This document shows positions 6,047 to 13,957 of a DNA stretch of 15,160 nt, in pieces. The DNA lies in assembly GCA_019314085.1 (NCBI GenBank), contig JAFCZZ010000101.1, forward strand, positions 1 to 15,160. Reading direction: 5' to 3'. Each line of letters opens with the position of its first letter. Position 1 is the stretch's first letter. The position numbers were made by a program, and so were the translations under genes. The notes beneath the pieces are model-generated. The model saw only the letters and a program-made list of their open reading frames with translations, did no database searches and was not told where the DNA came from. The DNA comes from Deltaproteobacteria bacterium. Its GTDB lineage: Bacteria > Desulfobacterota > Syntrophia > Syntrophales > UBA2210.

Positions 6047-7777
6047 TTGACACTGAAACCGTTGCCGGCCCTGGCAGAACTGACTGGGGCACAAATACTG
6101 ATACAATCATTTATGGCAGAGGGAGTCGATACCATTTTCGGATATCCCGGCGGCTCGGTTCTCGATATCTATGACGAGCTGTACAAGTCTTCGATCAAAC
6201 ATATCCTGGTTCGTCACGAACAGGGCGCGGCCCACGCGGCCGACGGGTATGCCCGGTCATCGGGGAAGGTGGGGGTGTGTCTCGTGACCTCGGGTCCCGG
6301 TGCCACCAATACGGTGACAGGTATTGCCACGGCGTACATGGATTCGATACCGATGGTTATCGTGACGGGACAGGTCCCGACCCCCTTTATCGGGACCGAT
6401 GCCTTTCAGGAGGCGGATATAACCGGGATTACGCGGCCCTGTACGAAACACAATTTTCTGGTGAGACGTGTCGATGATCTGGTCAACACGCTACGGGAGG
6501 CATTCTATATCGCCCGTTCAGGTCGTCCAGGTCCCGTTCTTGTCGATCTTCCGAAGGATGTCATGCAGGCGACGACGGAGTACCGGGAGATGACCTCTCT
6601 TAGTCCGGGGGTCGCGGAACCGCTCTATCTCCCCGATGCCGGGCAGCTCACCGAAACCCTTGCCCTGATCAAGAAGGCCAAAAAGCCCGTTCTTCTTATA
6701 GGAGGCGGCATTATCCACGGCCGGGCGACGGCCGAGCTGGTCGAATTTGCCCGCAAGGTCAACATACCCGTTACCTCGACTCTCATGGGGCTTGGGGCCT
6801 TTCCCGGCACCGATCCCCTGTGGCTGGGAATGCTCGGTATGCACGGTACCTACTACGCGAATATGGCCATCAGCGACTGTGACCTCCTCATCACTCTGGG
6901 GGTACGGTTTTCCGATCGCGTGACCGGCAGGCTTGCCACCTTTGCCTCAAACGCGACCATCGTGCAGATCGATATCGATGCGGCCTCAATAAACAAGAAT
7001 GTCCTCGTTCACATACCGATTGTCGGCGATTGCAAATCTTCTCTGATCCAGTTGAACGCCATGCTGGACAATAACGGTCTTGATCAGATCCGTGAGGGGC
7101 GCAAGGACTGGCTCGTTCAGACAGAGGGATGGAAGACCAAGGAGCCCATGGCCTACTGCCAGGGCGATATGATCAAGCCGCAGTGTGTCATCGAGACGCT
7201 CTATAAACTCACGAAGGGAAATGCCATCGTGGCAACCGAGGTGGGGCAGAACCAGATGTGGACGGCACAGTTTTTCCGGTTCAATGAGCCGAACACCTTT
7301 CTCACGTCGGGAGGTCTCGGAACGATGGGCTACGGCCTGCCTGCCGCCATCGGTGCCCAGGTTGCCTTCCCCGACAAACTGGTCGTGGACATCGCCGGAG
7401 ACGGAAGCATCCAGATGAATAGCCAGGAGCTTGCCACGGCCGTTAACTACAACCTCCCCGTGAAGGTGGTGATCCTCAATAACGGCTATCTCGGGATGGT
7501 ACGCCAGTGGCAGGAACTCTTCTACGAGAAACGGTATTCACACACCGACATCGGCGGCCAGGGCCCCGATTTCGTAAAACTTGCCGAGGCTTATGGCGCC
7601 CTGGGCCTGAGGGCCATGAAGCCGGAAGAGGTGGAGGCTACCCTTGTCCGGGGACTGAAGGCGCCCGGACCGGTGGTAATGGATTTTGTGGTTGAGGGCG
7701 AAGAGGGAGTCTATCCCATGGTGAATCCCGGCGCGTCACTGAACGACATGAAGCTGAGCGGCGGTATAGGAATGTAA
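6047..7777 (+). CDS. ilvB: Acetolactate synthase, large catalytic subunit
   Basis: This thiamine-diphosphate enzyme condenses two pyruvates (or pyruvate and 2-oxobutyrate) in the first common step of valine, leucine and isoleucine synthesis. It has 576 codons, usual for the family. Visible motifs are TGAQILIQSF and FGYPGGSVLDIYDEL near the N-terminus, the catalytic Glu58 in VRHEQGAAHAADGYAR, the SGPGATN and DSIPMVIVTGQV segments, and the cofactor-binding GDG at 451-453 ending in ILNN. The start is uncertain: a TAA stop lies at 6044-6046 in this frame, so the earliest start is TTG at 6047, with TTG at 6062 as an alternative. The first ATG (6113) would delete the conserved TGAQ segment. No clear Shine-Dalgarno is present, suggesting coupling to the leader ORF ending 14 bases earlier. 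Confidence 0.95.
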   Translation: MTLKPLPALAELTGAQILIQSFMAEGVDTIFGYPGGSVLDIYDELYKSSIKHILVRHEQGAAHAADGYARSSGKVGVCLVTSGPGATNTVTGIATAYMDSIPMVIVTGQVPTPFIGTDAFQEADITGITRPCTKHNFLVRRVDDLVNTLREAFYIARSGRPGPVLVDLPKDVMQATTEYREMTSLSPGVAEPLYLPDAGQLTETLALIKKAKKPVLLIGGGIIHGRATAELVEFARKVNIPVTSTLMGLGAFPGTDPLWLGMLGMHGTYYANMAISDCDLLITLGVRFSDRVTGRLATFASNATIVQIDIDAASINKNVLVHIPIVGDCKSSLIQLNAMLDNNGLDQIREGRKDWLVQTEGWKTKEPMAYCQGDMIKPQCVIETLYKLTKGNAIVATEVGQNQMWTAQFFRFNEPNTFLTSGGLGTMGYGLPAAIGAQVAFPDKLVVDIAGDGSIQMNSQELATAVNYNLPVKVVILNNGYLGMVRQWQELFYEKRYSHTDIGGQGPDFVKLAEAYGALGLRAMKPEEVEATLVRGLKAPGPVVMDFVVEGEEGVYPMVNPGASLNDMKLSGGIGM

Positions 7778-7849
7778 CGGGGACGTGTTTGAGGGAATTC
7801 TTCTCGGGTAGAGGACCTCGGGAACGATAACAGGAGAAAGGATTGAGTC

Positions 7850-8323
7850 ATGGAGGTAAAGGAGCATACGATTTCACTTCTGGTGAACAACAAACCGGAT
7901 GTGCTTGCACGAATCGCGGGAACGTTCAGCGGGCGCGGGTATAATATTGAGAATATCAGCGCCAACGTGACGCTGGACCCCAAAATTACGAAGATAAACA
8001 TCGTCACGGTGGGGAATTCTGCGACGATTGTCCAGATTGAGAAGCAGCTCAAGAAGCTGGTGGATGTCATCGATGCGTTCCACGTGAAGAGCCGATCGGC
8101 GGTTCAGAGGGAGCTGATCCTTGTACGCGTGGAGGTGTCCCAGGGAGACCGGGGGGGGATCATTAAGGCCATCGAAGAATTTGGCTGCAGGGTTCTGAAG
8201 GAAGGGTCTGGTTATTTCATACTCGAGCTGACGGGGAGCAAGGAAGAGGTCGATCAGGCGTTGACCTATCTCGAAACCCTTGGTATGAAAAACATGAGCA
8301 GGTCTGGTCGAGTGGTCTTATAA
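7850..8323 (+). CDS. ilvN: Acetolactate synthase, small regulatory subunit
   Basis: A 157-residue protein that activates the large subunit and normally confers valine feedback inhibition. Residues 6-76 are an ACT domain, with the ligand-loop segment NKPDVLARIAGTFSGRGYNIENI. Residues about 85-155 are the C-terminal ALS small-subunit domain (ELILVRVEV through YFILELTG). The length fits the ilvH/ilvN class. The ATG at 7850 is preceded by AGGAGAAAGGA. It lies 72 bp after ilvB and 39 bp before ilvC in the same operon. Whether valine really inhibits this form cannot be judged from the sequence. The symbol ilvH would serve equally well. Confidence 0.93.
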   Translation: MEVKEHTISLLVNNKPDVLARIAGTFSGRGYNIENISANVTLDPKITKINIVTVGNSATIVQIEKQLKKLVDVIDAFHVKSRSAVQRELILVRVEVSQGDRGGIIKAIEEFGCRVLKEGSGYFILELTGSKEEVDQALTYLETLGMKNMSRSGRVVL

Positions 8324-8362
8324 TGTAATATAACATTTTCATATAACAGAAGGAGAAAAGAG

Positions 8363-9421
8363 ATGTCGAAGATGAATATTGGCGGTGTGGTGGAAGAGGT
8401 GATCACGGATGAAGAATTTACACTGGAGAAGGCCCGTGAGGTCCTGAAGGACGAGACCATAGCCATCCTCGGGTATGGCGTGCAGGGTCCGGGCCAGGGG
8501 CTCAACATGCTCGATAACGGGTTCAAGGTGATCATCGGACAGCGTGAGAGCGAAAAGGAGTACTGGGACAAGGCTATTGCCGACGGATTCGTCCCCGGCG
8601 AGACCCTCTTCTCGATCGAAGAGGCGACAAAACGTGGGACGATCGTTATGATGCTCCTCTCCGATGCGGGGCAGAAGATGGTATGGCCCGTGATCAAACC
8701 GCACATGACCGAGGGGAAGGCCCTCTATTTCTCACACGGTTTTTCCATCGTCTATAAGGAACAGACCGGTATCATTCCGCCCGAGAATATCGACGTTATC
8801 CTGGTTGCCCCCAAGGGCTCGGGGCTGACGGTCCGGAGAAACTTTCTCGACGGGAGCGGGATCAATTCCAGCATGGCCGTGTTCCAGGACTATACGGGAC
8901 GCGCCTACGACCGAACCTGTGCGATTGGTATCGCCGTCGGTTCGGGATATCTCTTCCCCACGACCTTCCAGAACGAGGTCTACAGCGACCTGACAGGCGA
9001 GCGGGGTGTCCTGATGGGATGCCTGGCTGGTGTTATGGAGGCCCAGTACGAGTGCCTCCGAAAGAATGGTCACGACCCCAGTGAGGCATTCAACGAGACG
9101 GTGGAAGAACTGACCCAGAGCCTGATCCGTCTGGTCGCGGAGAACGGGATGGACTGGATGTACGCCAACTGCAGTACCACGGCGCAGCGCGGAGCCCTCG
9201 ACTGGAAGGGCAAGTTCCGCGAGGCCGTCGCCCCCGTCTTCGATGACCTGTATGAGAGCGTGAAGTCTGGGAAGGAGACGCAGATTGTCCTCGACGTGAA
9301 CAGCGCCCCCGATTACCGCGAAAAGCTTCAGGTAGAACTGGACGCGATCAAGAATATGGAGATGTGGCGGGCCGGAGCGGTCCTGCGCGAGCTCAGACCT
9401 GAGAGGCGGAAGAAGAAATAG
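8363..9421 (+). CDS. ilvC: Ketol-acid reductoisomerase (NADP+-type), Bacteroidetes-like
   Basis: The second enzyme of branched-chain amino acid synthesis, isomerising and reducing acetohydroxy acids; 352 residues. The N-terminal Rossmann domain has [10 protein letters not shown] at 37-46, followed by [11 protein letters not shown], whose Arg61 and Ser63 fit NADPH phosphate binding. Catalytic residues visible by alignment from memory are His125 (SHGFS), Lys151 (APKGSG), Asp209 and Glu213 (SDLTGERG), Glu245 and Glu249 (FNETVEEL) and Ser271. The wording [21 protein letters not shown] and the [14 protein letters not shown] end match my memory of Bacteroidetes enzymes more than the usual proteobacterial class I form. 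AAGGAG precedes the ATG. All catalytic residues are present, so it is probably active. Confidence 0.95.
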   Translation: MSKMNIGGVVEEVITDEEFTLEKAREVLKDETIAILGYGVQGPGQGLNMLDNGFKVIIGQRESEKEYWDKAIADGFVPGETLFSIEEATKRGTIVMMLLSDAGQKMVWPVIKPHMTEGKALYFSHGFSIVYKEQTGIIPPENIDVILVAPKGSGLTVRRNFLDGSGINSSMAVFQDYTGRAYDRTCAIGIAVGSGYLFPTTFQNEVYSDLTGERGVLMGCLAGVMEAQYECLRKNGHDPSEAFNETVEELTQSLIRLVAENGMDWMYANCSTTAQRGALDWKGKFREAVAPVFDDLYESVKSGKETQIVLDVNSAPDYREKLQVELDAIKNMEMWRAGAVLRELRPERRKKK

Positions 9422-9446
9422 CGATTCGGAAGAGAAGGGGGAACAC

Positions 9447-11043
9447 ATGAGAAGCGATCTGATGACAAAGGGGTTGGAACGCGCCCCCCACAGGTCATTA
9501 TACAAGGCGATGGGGTATACGGACGAAGAACTGTCCAGGCCGATGATCGGCGTGGTGAACTCGGCCAATGAGATCATCCCCGGTCACGTTCATCTCAATA
9601 CGATTACGGAGGATGTCAAGGCGGGGATTCGGATGGCGGGAGGGACCCCTGTTACCTTCCCCACGATCGGGGTATGTGACGGGATCGCCATGGGGCACGC
9701 CGGGATGAAGTATTCCCTGGCGAGCCGCGAACTGATAGCCGATTCCATCGAGATCATGGCGACGGCCCATCCCTTTGACGGGCTGGTCCTGGTCACCAAC
9801 TGCGACAAAATCGTGCCGGGGATGCTCATGGCGGCGCTTCGCCTCAATATTTCCGCGATCGTTATCAGCGGCGGACCGATGATGGCCGGTACCCATGACG
9901 GCAAAAGCGTGGACTTGATAAATGTTTTTGAAGGGGTAGGGAAGGTCAAGTCAGGTACGATGACCCAGAAGTCCCTCGATGAACTGTGTGACGGAGGCAC
10001 TGGGGCTGGGTCTGCCCGGAAATGGGACCATTCCCGCCATTACCGCCGCGCGCAGGCGACTCGCCAAGAAGGCGGGGATGCAGGTCATGGAGCTTGTCAA
10101 GAAGGATATCAAGCCCCGCGATATCGCGACGCTCAAGGCCTTCGAGAACGCCATTGCCGTCGATATGGCCCTGGGATGCTCGACCAACACGGTCCTCCAC
10201 ATCCCGGCGATCGCTCACGAGGCGGGGATTACCCTCGATCTCGATCTTTTCAACGCCATCAGCCAGAAGACGGCAAATATCTGCTGTCTGAGTCCCGCCG
10301 GGCCTCATTATCTTCAGGACCTTGATAGTGCTGGGGGCATTCAGGCCGTGATGAAGGAGATCGGAGAGTTGGGGGTTATTAACTTCGATTCCCTGACGGT
10401 TACGGGAAAGACGGTGAAAAAGAATCTCAAAGAGGTGTTTGTAAAGAACAGGAACATTATCAGATCGGTGAAAGACCCCTACGGCAAAGAGGGTGGAATA
10501 GCCATCCTGCGCGGGAACCTGGCTCCAGAAGGCGGCGTGGTCAAACAGTCAGCCGTATCCCCCGATATGATGGTCAACGAGGGGCGTGCCCGCGTCTTTG
10601 ATTCGGAGGATGATGCCATCAAGGCGATCCTCGGAGGAAAGATTAAGGGAGGAGATGTCGTCGTGATCCGCTATGAAGGGCCCAAGGGAGGACCCGGGAT
10701 GCGCGAGATGCTCGCGCCGACCTCTGCCATTGTGGGTATGGGGCTCGACAAATCCGTTGTCCTCTTGACGGACGGAAGGTTCAGTGGCGGGACCCGTGGC
10801 GCCGCCATCGGGCATATATCCCCAGAAGCGGCCGAGGGGGGACCCATCGGCCTTGTCAAGGAGGGGGACATTATCACCATCGATATCCCGAACAAAATGA
10901 TTGAGCTGAAGGTCGACGAGCAGGAACTGGCGGAGCGGAGAAAGGGCTTTGTCCCGAAGGAGCCGCTTATCAAGACAGGCTACCTCGCGCGGTACGCGAA
11001 GATGGTCACATCGGCCAGTACGGGCGCGATCTTCAAAGACTGA
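9447..11043 (+). pseudogene. ilvD: Dihydroxy-acid dehydratase, broken by internal deletion and frameshift
   Basis: The third enzyme of the pathway, an iron-sulfur dehydratase. The frame from ATG 9447 (AGAAGGGGG upstream) encodes 180 normal residues, including [19 protein letters not shown] with Asp78, and NCDKIVPGM with Cys119, Asp120 and Lys121. After KSLDEL it turns to nonsense and stops at 10325. The frame from 9979 resumes with [16 protein letters not shown] and continues to 11043 with all later motifs, including the catalytic-serine segment GRFSGGTRG. Family members carry about 20 residues between these points, containing CPGCGSC and FTANS, which are absent in every frame here. The cluster ligand is therefore lost, so the product cannot work as it stands. 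The junction at 9976-9986 reads TCGATGAACTG, fitting slippage between two direct repeats. An assembly error is the main alternative. Confidence 0.88.
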
Positions 11044-11069
11044 TATCTTAACAGAGAACAAGGCTGTTC

Positions 11070-11100
11070 AAAAAACCTTCCCCTTGGGGAAGGTTTTTTT
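11070..11100. terminator. Strong bidirectional rho-independent terminator
   Basis: Six A, the stem CCTTCCC, a CTTG tetraloop, GGGAAGG and seven T form a perfect symmetrical hairpin 27 bases after the ilvD stop codon. The T-run ends the ilv operon on the plus strand. The A-run gives an equivalent U-run for minus-strand transcripts from the decayed genes to the right, so it can serve both converging units. Confidence 0.95.
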
Positions 11101-11183
11101 GTTCCTCATTTCCCATCAGGATTAAGTGAGTGACTTTCGACTACTTCAGTAAGATGTTGGTATTGATATAGAGATCCACTTAA

Positions 11184-11264
11184 TCAGCGCTTGATGAACC
11201 AACCCGAAAAGAGGGCATATAGATACAACCACTCCCCGCTGATTCCATATACCGGTTTTTTCAT
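11184..11264 (-). pseudogene. Short unrecognised ORF, probably a decayed gene start
   Basis: An ORF of 26 residues beginning MKKPVYGISGEWLYLYALFS and ending FIKR. Its ATG overlaps, as ATGA, the stop codon of the reading frame ahead of it, an arrangement typical of coupled operon genes. The hydrophobic middle suggests a membrane segment. I do not recognise it. The product is too short for a typical gene and no continuation is seen in other frames, so it may be a truncated remnant. The stretch 11101-11183, between it and the terminator, holds nothing I can identify. Confidence 0.25.
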
Positions 11265-11384
11265 ATGATAACCATCAGCGTCGTGTCAGTCACGACCCAT
11301 ACGCTATCCCAGTATTCCCGGAAAGACGCCTCCCGCAATCGCTGCGCCGATGGCCGTCTTTGTCGCCAGGCCCCAGTCAACCAT
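11261..11384 (-). pseudogene. Possible remnant of a sodium-pump decarboxylase gamma-like subunit
   Basis: An ATG at 11384, with AGGAG eleven bases upstream, opens a 26-residue frame MVDWGLATKTAIGAAIAGGV that stops at 11304. A second frame, open across the same stretch, gives YWDSVWVVTDTTLMVII and stops at 11261. Joined by a frameshift they would make one short membrane helix with a polar tail, resembling the small OadG-like subunit of biotin-dependent decarboxylases. The neighbouring biotin-carrier remnant and carboxyltransferase favour this reading, but the similarity is from memory and weak. Confidence 0.25.
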
Positions 11385-11401
11385 GTCAATACACGCTCCT
11401 C

Positions 11402-11485
11402 TCATCCGGACAAGCCGGGACCACCAACCTTCACAATAATCTCAATAATGTTCCCCGGCATGGGGGCTGATATCTCTATGCTCAT
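11402..11485 (-). pseudogene. Truncated biotin carrier protein (N-terminal remnant)
   Basis: An ATG at 11485, with a perfect GGAGGA site six bases upstream, starts MSIEISAPMPGNIIEIIVKV followed by GG, the unmistakable first strands of a biotin/lipoyl attachment domain (APMPG...I..I.VKVG). Seven codons later it stops at 11402-11404. The biotinylation motif EAMKM, and roughly the last 45-50 residues expected for a free-standing carrier of about 70, are absent in all three frames downstream. The gene follows the carboxyltransferase, the usual operon order for such complexes. The intact translation signal in front of a destroyed gene suggests recent decay or an internal deletion. The fragment itself cannot carry biotin. 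Confidence 0.6.
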
Positions 11486-11561
11486 CTTCGTTCCTCCTGA
11501 TAATTTTGATTGATGTAATTGCCGACATTTTCTCTCTGACTCTTATGTGTATATCTGCTCA

Positions 11562-11597
11562 CACAGATAACCCCGGCTAAAGCCGGGGCTATCTGTG
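11562..11597. repeat. Long near-perfect palindrome (REP-like hairpin)
   Basis: Arms of 17 bases, CACAGATAACCCCGGCT and AGCCGGGGCTATCTGTG, pair with a single mismatch around a two-base AA centre. There is no T-run on either side, so it is not an ordinary intrinsic terminator. It lies between the carboxyltransferase stop and the biotin-carrier remnant. The GC-rich core, CCCCGGCT/AGCCGGGG, resembles repetitive extragenic palindromes mobilised by REP-associated transposases. It could also be an mRNA-stabilising hairpin at the end of the carboxyltransferase message. Copy number in the genome cannot be seen from this window. Confidence 0.7.
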
Positions 11598-11641
11598 CAT
11601 TACATATGAAGATTATCCTGAAAACTTGTGTCGATTTATTA

Positions 11642-13183
11642 TCACTGCTTCGTCGGCCAACCCGAAAGGAGGTGCTTTCCAATACCCTTTTCTTTTGAAT
11701 CGCGTATAATCCCAAGAACTTTTATAAGATAATCACGTGTTTCAGCAGGATGGATGACGTCTTGAATTCCGTACGTGTTCGCTGCCGGGAAAGGGGATGA
11801 GTCAGCCATCATTTCTCCAACCAACTTTCTCCGCTCTTCCTCGGGAAGATTGCCGAGCACAATATCGGCACCAATCTCCGGGTCCATAAAGCTGATTTCA
11901 GCGGTTGGCCAGGCCACCATAAAGTCGGTGCCGGTGCCGGCCGCGCACATATTGACCAGTGCCTGCCCGTACCCCTTGCGTATCAACACGGTAATCTTTG
12001 GAACGGTCACCTGGAAGAGCGCTTGCAGGTTATTTGTGACCCGCGCACCTACTCTCTTGAGTTCCGCTCCTTTGCCGGTAAGATGTCCGGGTGTATCAAC
12101 AAAAAATATCAGCGGTATATTGAAAGAATCACAATGGCACATGAAGCTGGTTGATTTCTCCAGAGCATCCGTGTCCGTTGCACCGGCATTGACGATGGGG
12201 TTACTCGCAATAAGCCCGACGGTCTCGCCACCGATCCGTGCAAGACAGGTAATGAGCATCGCTCCGAAATTCGGTTTGAATTCCAGGTATTCCCCACCGT
12301 CGACGACACACTCGATAATTTTGTGCATATCGTAGGAACGCCGTCGCCGTTCAGGCATGATATCGAGGATCTTTTCCATCCGTTCTTCGGAACCCGGCGG
12401 TATGGGTCGCGTGGGTGGCAGTTCGCGGTTGTTGGACGGCATGTAATCTAGATACTTCCTGATAATTAGGAGACAATCGTTATCATCTTCCGCAATCTGG
12501 TCGGCCATCCCGGTGCTCTCGGCATGAATTTTCCATCCCCCCATTTCTTCGGCAGTGTACTGCTGGCCGATTGCCCTCGTCAGCGCCCGGGGACCGGAAA
12601 CCGAAATCGAGGCTCCCTTTACCATAAGGGTGAAATCGGCAAGAACGGCCTGCCAGTCGGGGACACCGTGGCAGTCACCCATCGCGGCCATCACATAGGG
12701 TACCTGCCTGAGGTGACTGTACCCGAAACGGGCCGAATCATCTCCCACACCATGGAGTAGGATCCTTCCCGAGTCTTGAATATCGGGAATTCGCTGTCCT
12801 CCGGCCTCGCCAAGCCAGATCATGGGCATGCCGTATTCATAGAGCTGTCTCTTAAAGATACCCATCTTTTTATTATTAATCATGGCGCTCGATCCGGCCA
12901 GGACGGTAAAGTCATTCGCAAATATCCCGACTCTTCTGCCATTGATGCACCCGTATCCGAGAATCAGGCCATCGGCCGGGGTCTTCTCCTCCATGCCGGG
13001 GATGTCGGATGTACATAATGCACCAAGCTCGAGAAAGGATCCCTCATCGAGTAATTTTTCCACTCGTTCACGCGCCGTCAGCCTGCCTTTATCGTGCTGT
13101 TTCTTGATTTTTTCAGGACCACCTTGGGCGCGGGACTTATCCTTTTTCAACATCATTTCCTGAATCAACTCTTCAAATGGCAT
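11642..13183 (-). CDS. Acyl-CoA carboxylase/decarboxylase carboxyltransferase subunit
   Basis: A 513-residue member of the carboxyltransferase superfamily (propionyl-CoA carboxylase beta, methylmalonyl-CoA decarboxylase alpha). These enzymes move CO2 between biotin on a carrier protein and an acyl-CoA. The N-half begins with the standard KQHDKGRLTARERVEKLLDEGSF; the C-half has FGAMLITCLARIGGETVGLIASNP, FVDTPGHLTGKGAE, VPKITVLIRKGYG and VAWPTAEISFM. Sites usually rich in glycine are changed: GGQR at 128-131, CHGVPDWQA at 171-179 and GYGQA at 404-408, marking a divergent subfamily whose acyl substrate I cannot name. The start at 13183 has GAGAGGAT upstream. It follows livF by 24 bp. A biotin carrier should lie downstream but only a truncated remnant is found, so a partner must be encoded elsewhere if the enzyme works. 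Confidence 0.88.
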   Translation of the reverse strand: MPFEELIQEMMLKKDKSRAQGGPEKIKKQHDKGRLTARERVEKLLDEGSFLELGALCTSDIPGMEEKTPADGLILGYGCINGRRVGIFANDFTVLAGSSAMINNKKMGIFKRQLYEYGMPMIWLGEAGGQRIPDIQDSGRILLHGVGDDSARFGYSHLRQVPYVMAAMGDCHGVPDWQAVLADFTLMVKGASISVSGPRALTRAIGQQYTAEEMGGWKIHAESTGMADQIAEDDNDCLLIIRKYLDYMPSNNRELPPTRPIPPGSEERMEKILDIMPERRRRSYDMHKIIECVVDGGEYLEFKPNFGAMLITCLARIGGETVGLIASNPIVNAGATDTDALEKSTSFMCHCDSFNIPLIFFVDTPGHLTGKGAELKRVGARVTNNLQALFQVTVPKITVLIRKGYGQALVNMCAAGTGTDFMVAWPTAEISFMDPEIGADIVLGNLPEEERRKLVGEMMADSSPFPAANTYGIQDVIHPAETRDYLIKVLGIIRDSKEKGIGKHLLSGWPTKQ

Positions 13184-13207
13184 TGTTCATCCTCTCATAT
13201 ACCGCAT

Positions 13208-13957
13208 TTATAGACCGAGATAGCTTCTTCTGACTATCTCATTTGCAAGAAGTTCGTCCGGGTCACCTTCGGCCATAATTTGACCCTGTGACATGACATA
13301 ATTTCTTTTCGCCAAATCAAAGGCAAAACCGATATCCTGCTCAGTTAATAACACTGTAATACCTAAATCATGAACATTTTTTATACGTTCAAACATGTCT
13401 TCCTTAACCTTTGGCGCCAGCCCAACGGATGGCTCATCGACCATCAGCAATCTGGCCTGGGACATTAAGGAACGCCCAATGGCCAACATTGTTCTTTCAC
13501 CACCCGATATAGTCCCTGATATCTGATTTTGCCTGTCCTTGAGTACCGGGAATAACGTATAGACTTTCTCAAGATTTTCATTGGTGACCTTTTTATCTTT
13601 ACAGAGATGAGCACCTACAATGAGATTTTCCTTAACTGTCATTTCACGAAATGGTCTCCCTCGTTCCGGAGTTAAAATCAATCCTCTTCGAACAATCTCT
13701 GCAGCAGGCAGATGACTTATTTCTTCTCCATCAAATTTAACGCTTCCCTCGATCGTGATTTTTCCTCCGACAGTGCCTCGCGAAATCTCTTTTTCCCAAC
13801 TAACCAGTCCCGATATGGAACGGAGCAGGGTTGTCTTTCCCGCACCATTCGGGCCAACAAGAGAAACTACCTCACCTGCGTTTACATGAAGGTTTACATT
13901 ATTAAGAATCATCGCTTTATCATAGAGAACCGTAAGATTGCTTATCTCAAGAAACAA
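13208..13957 (-). CDS. livF: Branched-chain amino acid-type ABC transporter ATP-binding protein LivF
   Basis: A 249-residue cytoplasmic ATPase. Walker A is GPNGAGKT at 35-42, the signature ISGGER at 150-155 and Walker B LLMVDEP at 170-176; the switch segment is LLTEQD, where LivF proteins usually have VEQN. Between the first helix and the PERGRPFREMTV Q-loop region there is an insertion of about 18 residues (51-70, including WEKEISRGTVGG) absent from classical LivF. The start is a TTG at 13957 that overlaps the end of livG by 11 bases, with AAGGA just upstream, implying translational coupling. With an acyl-CoA ligase and a carboxyltransferase as neighbours, the transported compound is more likely an organic acid than an amino acid; this is inference. 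Permease and binding-protein genes are not in the window. Confidence 0.9.
   Translation of the reverse strand: MFLEISNLTVLYDKAMILNNVNLHVNAGEVVSLVGPNGAGKTTLLRSISGLVSWEKEISRGTVGGKITIEGSVKFDGEEISHLPAAEIVRRGLILTPERGRPFREMTVKENLIVGAHLCKDKKVTNENLEKVYTLFPVLKDRQNQISGTISGGERTMLAIGRSLMSQARLLMVDEPSVGLAPKVKEDMFERIKNVHDLGITVLLTEQDIGFAFDLAKRNYVMSQGQIMAEGDPDELLANEIVRRSYLGL

Noticed and set aside
9979..11043. Treating the downstream ilvD half as an independent gene starting at ATG 9979
   Set aside because: The ATG is the internal Met of the SMNC segment of a normal IlvD and has no ribosome binding site; it is the second half of a broken gene.
11265..11513. An 82-codon plus-strand ORF
   Set aside because: It lies antisense to the biotin-carrier remnant, which has a perfect ribosome binding site and recognisable motif; the plus reading has no homology signal.
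11482..11715. A 77-codon minus-strand ORF across the palindrome
   Set aside because: It overlaps the carboxyltransferase C-terminus out of frame and spans the hairpin; no domain or ribosome binding site supports it.
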